From positions 186,001 through 250,000 of the forward strand of contig NZ_AGAV01000005.1 of NCBI RefSeq assembly GCF_000224785.1: 64,000 nucleotides of DNA, read 5' to 3'. Under the pieces are notes generated by a model. It saw only the letters and a list, made by a program, of their open reading frames with translations, did not search any database and was not told where the DNA came from. Origin of the DNA: Lentibacillus jeotgali. Lineage in GTDB: Bacteria; Bacillota; Bacilli; Bacillales; Amphibacillaceae. Positions 9,500 to 18,361 of the stretch are shown here, piece after piece. A program made the position numbers and the translations under genes. Numbering within the stretch: the first letter of the stretch is position 1; each line of letters opens with the position of its first letter.

Positions 9500-10369
9500 A
9501 TGCTTAACAAATTAATGGTCGGTTCACTGACCGCCGGGTTGTTAATCAGTGGAGCATTTCAAACAACTGCAGATGCTTCCGCCAATACAGATAAATCGGG
9601 GAATCAATCAGTTCAGCATAAAGTCTATTATTCTACTAATGGAAGTGATTGGACGGAGTCTTCACCTGAGAAGTTTAGCAACTATTTAAATGAAAACTTC
9701 CCGCAGGTCAATTGGAACTGGACCAAGCAGCAAAATAATAATGAACAGTCAAAACAGAATAAACCCGAACAAAAGTCGGAACAGCCTGATAAAAATGATA
9801 AGTCTGAGCAACAGCAAGATAAGTCAGAGGATCAGCAAGATAAACAAGACAAGCCAGAGCAGCAGCAAAATAATTCAAAACAACAGCAAGCTGACAAGCA
9901 GCAAGAACAGCAAGGTGAGCAGCAAAAAGCTCAAGCACCCCAGCAGCAAGCTGATAAGCAAAATCAGCAAAATCAATCACAGTCACAGCAGCTGAGTGAA
10001 TTCGAACAGCAAGTGGTTGAATTAACAAACCAGGAGCGCAAAGCACAAGGTCTGGAACCACTAAAAGTTGACACAGAACTAAGCAAAGTTGCTCGTGAGA
10101 AGTCCCGTGATATGGCAGAAAACAACTATTTCTCCCATGACAGCCCTAATTACGGGTCGCCGTTTGATATGATGAAGCAGTATGGCATTTCATATCAGAC
10201 AGCCGGTGAAAACATCGCCAAAGGCCAGCGTACACCGGAGCAAGTTGTGAACGGTTGGATGAACAGTGAAGGTCATCGTGAAAATATCATGAACCCGAAC
10301 TTCACCCATATCGGTGTTGGCTATGTTGAAGAAGGCAATCACTGGACACAGCAGTTCATCGGCAAGTAA
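9500..10369 (+). CDS. Secreted CAP (SCP/PR1) domain protein, YkwD-like
   Basis: About 289 residues from the ATG at 9500, which has AGGAGAGG 8 nt upstream; a GTG at 9491 lies inside the RBS. The N-terminus is a signal peptide (KLMVGSLTAGLLISG...ADA). Residues about 75-170 form a low-complexity linker rich in Q, K, E, S and D that probably spans the cell wall. The C-terminal 120 residues are a CAP domain with LTNQERKAQGLEPL, FSHDSP, AGENIAKG and HRENIMNPNFTHIGVGY, the signature of bacterial YkwD-type proteins. CAP proteins are extracellular; their bacterial role is mostly unclear and may relate to the wall or spore coat. It is monocistronic, with a strong terminator behind it. Confidence 0.9.
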   Translation: MLNKLMVGSLTAGLLISGAFQTTADASANTDKSGNQSVQHKVYYSTNGSDWTESSPEKFSNYLNENFPQVNWNWTKQQNNNEQSKQNKPEQKSEQPDKNDKSEQQQDKSEDQQDKQDKPEQQQNNSKQQQADKQQEQQGEQQKAQAPQQQADKQNQQNQSQSQQLSEFEQQVVELTNQERKAQGLEPLKVDTELSKVAREKSRDMAENNYFSHDSPNYGSPFDMMKQYGISYQTAGENIAKGQRTPEQVVNGWMNSEGHRENIMNPNFTHIGVGYVEEGNHWTQQFIGK

Positions 10370-10378
10370 GGTGAAATT

Positions 10379-10414
10379 TAAATCAGTGGGGAGTAAACCC
10401 CCCACTGATTTTTA
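10379..10414 (+). terminator. Terminator of CAP protein gene
   Basis: AATCAGTGGGG pairs with CCCCACTGATT across a short loop and is followed by TTTTAG, about 10 bp after the stop codon. Confidence 0.88.
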
Positions 10415-10472
10415 GTGGAACAGAACGGCCGTTAAATGCGGGAAAAGTAAAATTTAATTTATGTTAAAAGAA

Positions 10473-10508
10473 AAGGGGACTAGTCTCAATGGCTCAGTCC
10501 CCTTTCTT
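10473..10508 (-). terminator. Terminator of MFS transporter gene
   Basis: AAAGGGGACT (10475-10484) pairs with AGTCCCCTTT (10496-10505). The hairpin overlaps the 3' end of the minus-strand MFS gene and has A-rich sequence on its distal side. Confidence 0.7.
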
Positions 10509-11655
10509 TTTGCTGTTTTTCCTGACCGTACATGGAAATCACTGCTGCCCCGATCGAAAGTATAACGAATAATCCGCCGACTGCCGCGTTTTGTTCCACA
10601 GAGGCACGCTCAATCACCAATCCGCCGATCAGTGATCCAAATGCAATGCCAAGATGAAGTGCCGAGTTATTCAGACTTTGCTGGATATCTGATGTATCGG
10701 GTGATAAACCGATCAAATAGCTTTGTGTAGCCGGAGCCAATGTCCAGCTCAGCATTCCCCAGATGATCAGAATAGCCAAAAATGCTGGCAGCGCAAACGT
10801 CGTGAATGGTATCGTAAACATCACCAGCGTAAGCGAAGCTGTCGTTGCAATAATGGTGTTCTTTGACCCCCATGTATCTGAAAGCGTGCCGCCAATAGCG
10901 CCCCCGCTGACAGCTGCGATCCCAAAAATCATGTAAATGACACTGACCCATGTGCCGTCCACCTCCAGAATGGTTTTGGCAAATGGTGTTAAATATGCAT
11001 AAAGGGTCGTATGACCTGCCATAAACAGAAAGGTAACGGTTTGTCCAAAAAAGATTCCACGGTTTTTCAGCGTTGCCAGCTGCTGTTTGATTGGGCTTGA
11101 AGGTTTCGGCTCAACACGTCCCATCAGAAGTAGCACACCGCCCATTGACAACACAGTCAAAATTGAAATCAGTACAAATGGCGCACGCCAGCCAAATGCA
11201 TTTCCCAGCAGCAATCCGACCGGCAGTCCAAGCACAATAGAAGCACTGACGCCCATGGAGACAATTCCGATTGCACGGCCGCGGTATTTTGGATGTACAA
11301 TAGATGGTGCAATGGTCAGACATAATATGATAAGCAGTGATCCGCTTAAGGCCGATATGACTCTCCCGATGAATACAACAGTATATGTCGGGCTGAATAC
11401 GGTGACCAGGTTCCCCATGAGAAATATAGTGAGAGAAATTAGAGTGAGAAATCTGCGTTCAATGTTTGAAGTGAGGATCAGCAAAATAGGGGCCCCAACA
11501 GCAAAAATCAGTGAGAATATCGTAATCAAAAAGCCGACCTGACCGAGACTGACGTTCAAATCAGCTGCCATCAAATCCAATATCCCGCCAATAATCAGTT
11601 CGACCATTCCGACCACGAATGCGACAATCATTAAAAAGTAGACACGTTTGTTCAT
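10486..11655 (-). CDS. Major facilitator superfamily transporter
   Basis: 389 residues with about 12 hydrophobic segments and MFS hallmarks: a start consistent with TM1 (FLMIVAFVVGMVELIIGGI), a motif A-like loop GRVISALSG, the PKYRGRAIGIVSMG loop and SDTWGSKNTI after TM8. It resembles the sugar/drug efflux branch (AraJ/YdhP type). The substrate cannot be inferred. It is a single-gene unit flanked by a CAP protein and glutaminase with no obvious partnership. Confidence 0.88.
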   Translation of the reverse strand: MNKRVYFLMIVAFVVGMVELIIGGILDLMAADLNVSLGQVGFLITIFSLIFAVGAPILLILTSNIERRFLTLISLTIFLMGNLVTVFSPTYTVVFIGRVISALSGSLLIILCLTIAPSIVHPKYRGRAIGIVSMGVSASIVLGLPVGLLLGNAFGWRAPFVLISILTVLSMGGVLLLMGRVEPKPSSPIKQQLATLKNRGIFFGQTVTFLFMAGHTTLYAYLTPFAKTILEVDGTWVSVIYMIFGIAAVSGGAIGGTLSDTWGSKNTIIATTASLTLVMFTIPFTTFALPAFLAILIIWGMLSWTLAPATQSYLIGLSPDTSDIQQSLNNSALHLGIAFGSLIGGLVIERASVEQNAAVGGLFVILSIGAAVISMYGQEKQQKERGLSH

Positions 11656-11936
11656 ATTATGACGCCTTTCTTATTTTGCTCAAAATACAATCGTACTCCC
11701 ATTTGGATAAAAAAACAAGCAAATACATTGCTCAGTTATCCTGTGTCTGTTTCTTTTCATCATCACGGTTCAACGATATAATAATAGTAATTGTAGGAGG
11801 GGAGAAATCTTTACCGCGCTGAAGAATGTGTCACAGAAGATCATTCGGAAATACTGCTTCAGATGTCTGTGTGATTTTTTTGGAACAAAACATGAAGGTT
11901 TCATCAGATAGGCATACTATGAGGAGAGGTGATTGG

Positions 11937-12932
11937 ATGGTCCAAGGAGTAGCGAATTGGAATACTGAAGAGACACAGGAATGGCTGCAGCAGTATGTAG
12001 ATGACTGGGTTGCTTTTTACCGGAAAAATACGGATGATGGAGAAGTGGCGTCATATATTCCGGAATTAAAGAAGGCCGATCCGGATGATTTGGGCATTGT
12101 AATCATTGGTAAAGACGGGTTGTCAGTAAAATCCGGGGATACGGAGATTCCGTTTACACTGCAAAGCATATCTAAAGCTCTCACGTTTATCGTGGCCTGC
12201 ATGAAGCGCGGTGTTTCGTATATGTTGCAGCGGGTTGATGTGGAGCCGACAGGTGAAGCGTTCAATTCGATTATCCACCTGGAGATGAAACCGGTCAAAA
12301 AACCGCTGAATCCATTTAATAATGCCGGAGCGATCACGGTGACTTCAGCTTTGCCCGGAAATACATCGAACGAGCGGCTTGAGCCCTTATTTCAGCTGCT
12401 TGAGAACATGCTCGGGTACCGCCCGAAATTGAATACAGATGTATTTAATTCTGAGCGGGATTCGTCGACACGGAACAAAGCGATTGGCTATTATTTGCTG
12501 GAAGTCGGCTTTTTGGAATCGGATTTGGATATCACACTGGAAACCTATTTTAAACAGTGCTCAATCGATGTGACACTCGACGACCTTGCACGGATTGGGA
12601 TGATTCTTGCCAATGATGGCATGGATCCCAAAAATGGCGAGGAGATTATCCCGAGACAGATTGCTCGAATAACCAAGGTGCTTATGCTGACTTGCGGGAT
12701 GTATGATGCATCGGGGAAATTCGCCACCTATGTCGGCATTCCGGCAAAAAGCGGCGTCTCCGGCGGTATTATAGCCGCTGTTCCGCCTAGAGTTCGTGAT
12801 GAATCAATGCCGTTTACCGACGGCTGCGGGATCGGTGTTTATGGGCCGGCTCTTGGCGATGAAGGCAACAGTGTCGCCGGTATTCGCCTGCTCCGTCATA
12901 TTGCGACACAATGGGATTTAAGTATTTTTTAA
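11937..12932 (+). CDS. glsA: Glutaminase
   Basis: 331 residues from the ATG at 11937, which follows a GGAGAGGTG RBS; an upstream in-frame start at 11826 lacks an RBS and would add unrelated residues. The beta-lactamase-like fold is marked by the SxxK motif in TLQSISKALTF. Further landmarks are NPFNNAGAI, SERDSSTRNKAIGY and KSGVSGGI near the end, all typical of GlsA. It hydrolyses L-glutamine to glutamate and ammonia in the cytoplasm. It stands alone between an MFS gene and an SRAP gene that starts 30 bp downstream, so the two may be co-transcribed. Confidence 0.93.
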   Translation: MVQGVANWNTEETQEWLQQYVDDWVAFYRKNTDDGEVASYIPELKKADPDDLGIVIIGKDGLSVKSGDTEIPFTLQSISKALTFIVACMKRGVSYMLQRVDVEPTGEAFNSIIHLEMKPVKKPLNPFNNAGAITVTSALPGNTSNERLEPLFQLLENMLGYRPKLNTDVFNSERDSSTRNKAIGYYLLEVGFLESDLDITLETYFKQCSIDVTLDDLARIGMILANDGMDPKNGEEIIPRQIARITKVLMLTCGMYDASGKFATYVGIPAKSGVSGGIIAAVPPRVRDESMPFTDGCGIGVYGPALGDEGNSVAGIRLLRHIATQWDLSIF

Positions 12933-12962
12933 TCATTTTTATTGAACGGGAGGGGTGAAACC

Positions 12963-13628
12963 ATGTGTGGACGTTATACATTGCTTGCCGATGAACTGGA
13001 GGTTTTGCGGGAGTTTGGAATTGAGCAGCCAATTGATGATTTTCAGCCAAGCTATAATGTAGCCCCTGGACAAAATGTGCTTGCCATCATTCATGACGGC
13101 AGGCAGAAACGTGCCGGTTACTTGCGCTGGGGGCTTGTACCATCTTGGGCAAATGATGAAAAAATCGGGTATAAGATGATAAACGCCCGCAGTGAAACAG
13201 CCGACGAAAAACCAAGTTTCAAACGGCTCATGCCCCGTAAGCGCTGCCTGATCGTAGCAGACAGTTTTTATGAATGGAGACGCGACGGGGAGGAAAGACA
13301 GCCAAAACGGATACAAGTGGAAGACAGGGCCCTGTTTGCATTTGCCGGACTCTGGGATAAATGGGAGAAAGGTGATAAGAAACTTTTCACATGCACCATC
13401 CTGACAAAAGAAGCGAATGGTTTCATGCAGGATATTCATCACCGAATGCCGATCATTCTGCCAAAAGGGAAAGAGAATGCGTGGCTCGAAATAGGCGGTC
13501 AGACGCCACGAGAGGCCCGTCAATTCCTGGAGTCACTTGAGACAGAAGATTTAAAGGCCTATGACATTGCGAGCTATGTCAATTCGGCAAAAAATAACGA
13601 CGAAGGGTGTATTGCACCGCTTGCCTAA
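12963..13628 (+). CDS. SRAP (HMCES/YedK-type) DNA-abasic-site cross-linking protein
   Basis: 221 residues. The start is set at the ATG of 12963 because the family needs Met-Cys-Gly-Arg: after Met removal Cys2 forms the thiazolidine cross-link with abasic sites in single-stranded DNA. A GGGAGGGG RBS supports this. Conserved residues visible are Cys2, NARSET (about residue 75), FYEW with the catalytic Glu (about 103) and the HHRMP His (about 160). HMCES/YedK proteins shield abasic sites at stalled forks. In B. subtilis, paralogues are YoaM and YoqW. There is no sign of SOS-box control in the short upstream gap. Confidence 0.93.
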   Translation: MCGRYTLLADELEVLREFGIEQPIDDFQPSYNVAPGQNVLAIIHDGRQKRAGYLRWGLVPSWANDEKIGYKMINARSETADEKPSFKRLMPRKRCLIVADSFYEWRRDGEERQPKRIQVEDRALFAFAGLWDKWEKGDKKLFTCTILTKEANGFMQDIHHRMPIILPKGKENAWLEIGGQTPREARQFLESLETEDLKAYDIASYVNSAKNNDEGCIAPLA

Positions 13629-13738
13629 ATTTTTTTGCCGTTTTGTGTCTATCATTCAAACAAGGATAGTGGCATTTAAGCGTATTTCCCATTATAATGA
13701 CAGCTGGATAATGAATAAATAATAAGCGGGGGATGACC

Positions 13739-14209
13739 GTGATACGTGTGCTATTCGTATGTCTCGGGAATATCTGCCGGTCACCGATGGCTGAGGCGAT
13801 TTTTCGAGATTTGGTGAAAAAAGAAGGACTTTCTGATAAAATCGAAGTGGACTCAGCGGGGCTGGGTCATTGGCATGTCGGAGAGTTGCCGCATGAAGGC
13901 ACAAGGGAGATACTGGAGGAGCAGTGTATTTCCTATGAAGGCATGAAAGCGAGACAGTTCCATATTCGGGACTTCGGTGATTTCGATTATCTGATTGCGA
14001 TGGATGATCAGAACATCAGCGAGTTGCAGGAATTGAAAGGCAATAATGGTCTGATTAAGGTAGCCAAACTAATGGAATTTGTCGATGAGACCAAGGAAGA
14101 TGATGTCCCGGACCCTTTCTTTACGGGTAAATTTGATTATACCTATGAGTTAGTGTCAGAAGGCTGTCATGAATTACTTAAATATATCAGGAATGAAAAT
14201 AATTTATAA
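13739..14209 (+). CDS. yfkJ: Low-molecular-weight protein tyrosine phosphatase (YfkJ-like)
   Basis: 156 residues from the GTG at 13739, so that the protein starts MIRVLFVCLGNICRSP like B. subtilis YfkJ; the GGGGG RBS is 6 nt upstream, and the alternative ATG at 13733 would touch that RBS. The CX5R phosphatase loop is CLGNICR (residues 8-14) and the general acid Asp lies in VPDPFFTG. It dephosphorylates tyrosine (possibly arginine) phosphoproteins. It heads a yfkJ-yfkI-yfkH-like operon with the next two genes. In B. subtilis the YfkJ phosphatase has been linked to stress resistance. Confidence 0.9.
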   Translation: MIRVLFVCLGNICRSPMAEAIFRDLVKKEGLSDKIEVDSAGLGHWHVGELPHEGTREILEEQCISYEGMKARQFHIRDFGDFDYLIAMDDQNISELQELKGNNGLIKVAKLMEFVDETKEDDVPDPFFTGKFDYTYELVSEGCHELLKYIRNENNL

Positions 14210-14229
14210 CGTAAAAGGAGCGATTTAAG

Positions 14230-14535
14230 ATGGGTAAACGAAAATTATGCCTAGGTTTATTAATCGGTACAATCACGGGAGGACTGCTTTCTTTACTAGA
14301 CCGGGACGCAAGAAACTATGCAAAAGAGAAAATGACCGATATCAGAAGCGGTTCCTCTTATTATGTGAAGCGTCCGTCCGAGGCAGTTAAAGGAGCAAAG
14401 GATGCGTTTGGCCGCTTTAATACAACGTTCACTAAAGGTGCGGATAATGCCATCAATGCACTGGAGCAGGTTGAAGGAACATTGGAACAGTTTACAAATA
14501 AGAACGATCGGGAAGAGTTGAATAACAATTTGTAA
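14230..14535 (+). CDS. YtxH/YfkI-like small membrane-associated protein
   Basis: 101 residues with one N-terminal hydrophobic segment (CLGLLIGTITGGLLSLL) followed by a charged, predicted helical region ending in Asn-rich sequence. This is the layout of the YtxH family of general-stress small proteins. It sits 20 bp after the phosphatase with an AAAGGAG RBS and 23 bp before the YihY protein, matching the position of yfkI in B. subtilis. No catalytic residues are apparent; a role at the membrane in stress is inferred from family and position only. Confidence 0.7.
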   Translation: MGKRKLCLGLLIGTITGGLLSLLDRDARNYAKEKMTDIRSGSSYYVKRPSEAVKGAKDAFGRFNTTFTKGADNAINALEQVEGTLEQFTNKNDREELNNNL

Positions 14536-14558
14536 ACGACTGAAGTGAGGGCGGTCAG

Positions 14559-15383
14559 ATGTGGCAAAAAACTGTTGAATTCGGTAAAAAATTGTTTCAA
14601 CGTATAACGGATGATGATATTTTTGGACTTGGAGCTCAGCTTGCCTATTTTTTATTGCTCTCTCTGTTTCCGTTTCTGCTTTTTTTAATGACACTGCTCG
14701 GATACTTGCCAATTGATTCGCAAAACGTTACTGAGTTTATTCAGCGCTATGCACCGGGGGAGATCTCCCAGCTGATCAATGATAATGTGTCCGAGCTTGT
14801 CAATAATCAGAGCGGATCATTATTATCAATCGGGATTATTGGTACATTGTGGGCAGCTTCAAATGGAATTAATGCGATTATGAAGGGGTTCAACCGTGCT
14901 TATAATGTTGAGGAGGACCGCTCCTTTATTGTCATGCGGTTGATTGCCATAGTTTTAACGATTGCAATGGTACTCGTCATTTGCATGGCCTTTTTGCTGC
15001 CTGTTTTCGGTAAAATAATCGGTGAATATATTTTTGCCTTCTTTGGGCTGTCTGAAGGTTTTCTGAACGTATGGGATACATTGCGCTGGGTTGTATCATC
15101 CGCGGTCATTTTTATCGTTCTGACGGCACTGTATAAAATGGCACCCAATAAACGAATTTATTTTAAAAATGTTATATGGGGTGCTTTGTTTGCAACAATC
15201 GGTTGGCAACTGGTCTCACTGGCATTTTCCTTTTATGTCAATTCAATGGGCAATTACTCAGCTACATACGGCAGCCTTGGAACGGTCATTGTATTAATGA
15301 TCTGGTTTTATCTGTCAGGCATCATTATTATGATTGGCGGCGCCATTAACGCCATTTTCAGAGAAAAAATGAAATCAGATTAA
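14559..15383 (+). CDS. yfkH: YihY/BrkB family membrane protein (YfkH-like)
   Basis: 274 residues with about six transmembrane segments. YihY-family landmarks are present: GLGAQLAYFLLLSLFPFLLFL near residue 23, LWAASNGINAIMKGFNRAYNVEEDR near 95 (landmark split by the helix end) and YGSLGTVIVLMIWFYLSGIIIMIGG near 235. The family, once annotated as RNase BN by mistake, has no agreed function. It is the last gene of the yfkJ-I-H-like operon and is followed by a terminator. Confidence 0.88.
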   Translation: MWQKTVEFGKKLFQRITDDDIFGLGAQLAYFLLLSLFPFLLFLMTLLGYLPIDSQNVTEFIQRYAPGEISQLINDNVSELVNNQSGSLLSIGIIGTLWAASNGINAIMKGFNRAYNVEEDRSFIVMRLIAIVLTIAMVLVICMAFLLPVFGKIIGEYIFAFFGLSEGFLNVWDTLRWVVSSAVIFIVLTALYKMAPNKRIYFKNVIWGALFATIGWQLVSLAFSFYVNSMGNYSATYGSLGTVIVLMIWFYLSGIIIMIGGAINAIFREKMKSD

Positions 15384-15392
15384 TAAAGTGAA

Positions 15393-15427
15393 ACTTCAAT
15401 CAGTGGGGCGTTTTCCCCCTGATTGTT
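15393..15427 (+). terminator. Terminator of yfkJ-I-H operon
   Basis: AATCAGTGGGG pairs with CCCCCTGATT around GCGTTTT, 10 bp after the stop codon. The left arm is the same sequence as that of the CAP gene terminator. Confidence 0.75.
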
Positions 15428-15438
15428 ATAAAGCAGCA

Positions 15439-15467
15439 GAAGGGACACTCGTTGACGGCGTGTCCCT
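15439..15467 (-). terminator. Terminator of YfkF-like MFS gene
   Basis: AAGGGACAC and GTGTCCCTT form a 9-bp stem immediately beyond the minus-strand MFS stop codon. Confidence 0.65.
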
Positions 15468-16636
15468 TAATTAGCATGCTGCGGAGTGGGATCTTTTTTG
15501 AAAAAAATCGTTGTCAGCATAGCGATAAGCATAAAGATAATAATATAGAAAAAAGAAACACCAGGGAGGAATTCAATGAATAGACCGCCCAGGTATGGTC
15601 CGATAAGGCTTCCGATACTAAAGGCTATACCTGTCATCAGATTGCCTGCCGGAAGAAGTGATACGGGTAGCAGATCGGTCATATAAGCAATGCTTAATGA
15701 ATACAGGGAGCCAACCAGCATACCCGAAAGTGCAAATGAGACAAATAAAGCGGTGGCAGACGTTTCAAATAAAGCTGCGAAAAGAAATGCGATAATCCCA
15801 CCAGATATAACGGACATCAGGATTTTTCGTCTTCCCAAACGGTCGCTTAATACACCTAAAGGGATTTGTGTAATGATACTGGCACCGGCAAAAAACGGAA
15901 TGATAAGTGATAAAATGTTTACGTCATGTCCGATACGCAGGCCATACACAGGAAAAATACCGTGCAGCGTTGCTTCCAAAAATCCATATCCAAACGCCGG
16001 TAGCAATGCCACCCAGGCAATTTTTCCAGTTTGAATGAACCTTTTGATGGAGCTTGAACTGCTGATATTGTGAACATCCACGTCCTCAGTGGTACTGTTT
16101 CGGACAAAGAACATCGTTGACCAGACAAGCATGCTTAAGGCTGCGGCTATCAAAAACGGTAATGCCTGATGGATTTCCAGCAGGCGTGTCATGAGTGGTC
16201 CTACTGTGAAACCCAGGCCAAATGAGAGGCCGTAAAATGAAATACTTTTTCCCCGTGAGTCCTTTGGGCTGGTTGTTGTGATCCAGGTCTGGGTGCTGAA
16301 ATGAAGCATATTGTCCCCAATTCCAATCATAATCCGCAAAATAAACCAGAACCACAGTGCTTGCCAGACAGGGAACAGCGCCAGCGAAACGAAGACAAGC
16401 ATGCCGCCGATCATAATCATCGGTTTAAAGCCAATTTTACGCATTGGCTTCTCCATGAATGGTGATGCGATCAGAACACCTATGTACAGTCCGGTCGCAT
16501 GCAGTCCATTAACAGAGGATGGAATACCATTTTGTTCAAGAATAATGGATAACAATGGGAGAATCATCCCTTGGGAAAAACCTGATATGAAGACGAGTGC
16601 GATTAAAATCCAAAACCTTGTCTGTGCTGATACCAT
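15467..16636 (-). CDS. MFS transporter (YfkF-like by position)
   Basis: 389 residues with 12 predicted membrane segments. MFS loops are visible: GLYIGVLIASPFMEKPMRKIGFKP (a motif A variant after TM2), SPKDSRGKSISFYG, and LSDRLGRRKILM after TM8, which is a canonical motif A. In B. subtilis an MFS gene, yfkF, occupies the same place between yfkH and yfkD, so orthology is likely. The substrate is unknown; multidrug efflux is common in this branch. The RBS GGGGGAGAGG precedes the ATG. Confidence 0.85.
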   Translation of the reverse strand: MVSAQTRFWILIALVFISGFSQGMILPLLSIILEQNGIPSSVNGLHATGLYIGVLIASPFMEKPMRKIGFKPMIMIGGMLVFVSLALFPVWQALWFWFILRIMIGIGDNMLHFSTQTWITTTSPKDSRGKSISFYGLSFGLGFTVGPLMTRLLEIHQALPFLIAAALSMLVWSTMFFVRNSTTEDVDVHNISSSSSIKRFIQTGKIAWVALLPAFGYGFLEATLHGIFPVYGLRIGHDVNILSLIIPFFAGASIITQIPLGVLSDRLGRRKILMSVISGGIIAFLFAALFETSATALFVSFALSGMLVGSLYSLSIAYMTDLLPVSLLPAGNLMTGIAFSIGSLIGPYLGGLFIEFLPGVSFFYIIIFMLIAMLTTIFFKKDPTPQHAN

Positions 16637-16763
16637 AACTTTCCTCTCCCCCTATACACTGTACGAGGCCAATACAAAATATTTCATTTAAAAAGCATTA
16701 TGATTTAATATTTTGGGTAGATGATAACAAGAGTAATTTTAAAACAAGGAGTTGAAAATCACA

Positions 16764-17156
16764 ATGGATTTTCATATGAAAGATGAAGGAGTACGCATCA
16801 ATTTGGACTATGGAGACCTGGATATTTCAGGTGATGAAGCATATGGCTTTCGTCCATTTCAATTAATGGTAGCATCGATCGCAGGTTGCAGTGCCTCGGT
16901 TTTTAGGAAAATTTTAAAAAAGCAGCGAACTGAAATCGCTGATATGACGATAACGGTAAATGTTGAGCGTAATCCGGACGAAGCAAACCGGATTGAACGG
17001 ATTGATTTGCATTATGTGATACAAGGTTATCATCTGGATGATGAAAAACTGTATAAAAATCTCGCAGTGGCACGAAAAAACTGCTCGATGATCCGTTCAG
17101 TCGAGAACAGTATTACAATTGAAGAAACGCTCGAATCAGTCGAATTAAGCCGTTAA
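16764..17156 (+). CDS. OsmC-family protein
   Basis: About 130 residues from the ATG at 16764 (a TTG at 16752 lies too close to the AGGAG to be used). It has the OsmC/YhfA fold signature: the redox Cys in IAGCSASVFRKIL (about 42), the second Cys in ARKNCSMIRSV (about 109) and FRPFQLMVASI before the first Cys. Members reduce organic hydroperoxides or handle reactive thiol species using the Cys pair. The gene lies alone between yfkF-like and yfkD-like genes, where B. subtilis has yfkE. Its substrate is unknown. Confidence 0.88.
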   Translation: MDFHMKDEGVRINLDYGDLDISGDEAYGFRPFQLMVASIAGCSASVFRKILKKQRTEIADMTITVNVERNPDEANRIERIDLHYVIQGYHLDDEKLYKNLAVARKNCSMIRSVENSITIEETLESVELSR

Positions 17157-17197
17157 ATATTGCTGCGTATAATATTCATGTGTCCGAAAAAACTAAC

Positions 17198-17270
17198 AGC
17201 AAAGGCGGAAGCGACCCGTGAGCGGTGTTTTGGCTGAGCCTGACAGCCGCCGGGAGCTGAAGCTGTATAG
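17198..17270 (+). repeat. Bacillaceae-type structured intergenic repeat, copy A
   Basis: The segment starts AGCAAAGGCGGAAGCGACCC and ends GAGCTGAAGCTG. It shares these ends with copies at 49918-50068 (plus) and, in part, 31463-31528 (minus) and 46762-46811. It is GC-rich relative to its surroundings and has internal complementarity (GGCTG...CAGCC). See the finding on copies in rRNA operon spacers. Confidence 0.65.
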
Positions 17271-17303
17271 ATAAAAGCGGACCTTTTGAAAGGAATGGGA
17301 CAC

Positions 17304-18095
17304 ATGAATAAACGTTATTACATCACGATATTTATGTTATTGGTTTTATTAATTCCTGTTAATGGTATGGCTGAGGAAAAGGAAGAGTCAAAAGATGAAT
17401 TTGAGATACCGAGCCATGTTCTGAACATATCAAAGGAAAACACTTACCCTAACTCTACACAGGATCAGGAAGTGGTAGAACCAAGCAAACTGACTCAGGA
17501 ATTAATTGAAAGTGTTGAGGTTCCGATTGAGAACCCGGATCTGATTAAAATGCTTAATGAAACGTCCATTAACCCATCACCGATTGCTTTCGGCTACCGG
17601 GGAATGGTCTATATCGGCAGATGGCCGCTAAGTTATAACTCGAGTGAAACAAACATTAACTGGGAGTATCAGAAAGTTAATGCAAACGAGCTCAATAATA
17701 TCGGCGGTGATTCTGAAAAAGAAATGAATTATAATCAGCAGGACAAAAAGGAAGTCAAAGGTGCACTGACGAACAAAATTGCCAATCCGGATGATATAAA
17801 AAAGATGATGCTGCTTAAGGCAAAAGATAAGATCGAACTGCCACTCGCATACTCAACGGTCATCGGAAAAAATACAAAAAAAGAAAACTCCTACAGTGTA
17901 CCCGCGAAAAAATACGGTGAACTACAGGCATACGCCCCGGCAGTGAACGAAAAAGGACAAGTGACCTTTGGTGAGGTGTACTTTCAATTGAAAGGTAACG
18001 ATAAATCCATTGTGATTAAAAATGTCACGAAACAGGGAATAGGCGCGTGGATTCCAATCCAGGACCACGTTTCATTTTCCTTTAATCTTAAGTAG
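17304..18095 (+). CDS. yfkD: YfkD-like secreted protein
   Basis: About 263 residues from the ATG at 17304; an in-frame earlier start at 17286 has no RBS. The N-terminus is a signal peptide (YYITIFMLLVLLIPVNGMAE). The mature part contains SPIAFGYRGMVYIGRWPLSYNS and a Lys-rich middle and ends in a domain with AYAPAVNEKGQVTFGEVYF. The length, the signal peptide and its position downstream of yfkF fit the YfkD family (PF14167), known from Bacilli and of unknown function. It is exported and probably located between membrane and wall. Confidence 0.8.
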   Translation: MNKRYYITIFMLLVLLIPVNGMAEEKEESKDEFEIPSHVLNISKENTYPNSTQDQEVVEPSKLTQELIESVEVPIENPDLIKMLNETSINPSPIAFGYRGMVYIGRWPLSYNSSETNINWEYQKVNANELNNIGGDSEKEMNYNQQDKKEVKGALTNKIANPDDIKKMMLLKAKDKIELPLAYSTVIGKNTKKENSYSVPAKKYGELQAYAPAVNEKGQVTFGEVYFQLKGNDKSIVIKNVTKQGIGAWIPIQDHVSFSFNLK

Positions 18096-18107
18096 TGGTG
18101 GCTGAAG

Positions 18108-18140
18108 AACCCCCCTGGAAATTTTCCAGTGGGGGTTCTT
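18108..18140 (+). terminator. Terminator of yfkD-like gene
   Basis: GAACCCCC pairs with GGGGGTTC and the inner GGAAA with TTTCC, giving a nearly perfect 14-bp hairpin ending just where the 20-nt repeat array begins. Confidence 0.8.
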
Positions 18141-18266
18141 CAGCCCGAAAAGCAAAACTTCAGCCCGAAAAGCAAAACTTCAGCCCGAAAAGCAAAACTT
18201 CAGCCCGAAAAGCAAAACTTCAGCCCGAAAAGCAAAACTTCAGCCCGAAAAGCAAAACTTCAGCCC
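18137..18266. repeat. Homogeneous 20-nt tandem repeat (six full copies and a partial one)
   Basis: The unit cagcccgaaaagcaaaactt occurs without change at 18141, 18161, 18181, 18201, 18221 and 18241, with a seventh partial copy at 18261. There are no spacers, so it is not a CRISPR array. A diverged six-unit array of the same period and motif lies at 7834-7955. The copies here are identical, which points to recent expansion. Confidence 0.97.
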
Positions 18267-18361
18267 ATATAAAAATTTCCCGCAAAAGGGTTGATCTCCT
18301 CGCTTTAATGCTTTATCATGGTAAAGTAATATTAGAGAGAAATCAGAGAGGGGAAACGAAA

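Noticed and set aside
11826-11936. Longer glutaminase with 37 extra residues
   Set aside because: No RBS at the upstream start, and the extra residues do not resemble glutaminases; the ATG at 11937 has a strong RBS.
18137-18266. Possible CRISPR array
   Set aside because: The units follow one another directly without spacers and no cas genes are near.
18095-18361. N-terminal extension of the Na+/H+ antiporter-like gene
   Set aside because: The upstream frame is open only because the 20-nt repeats contain no stop in any phase; a good RBS and ATG occur at 18362.
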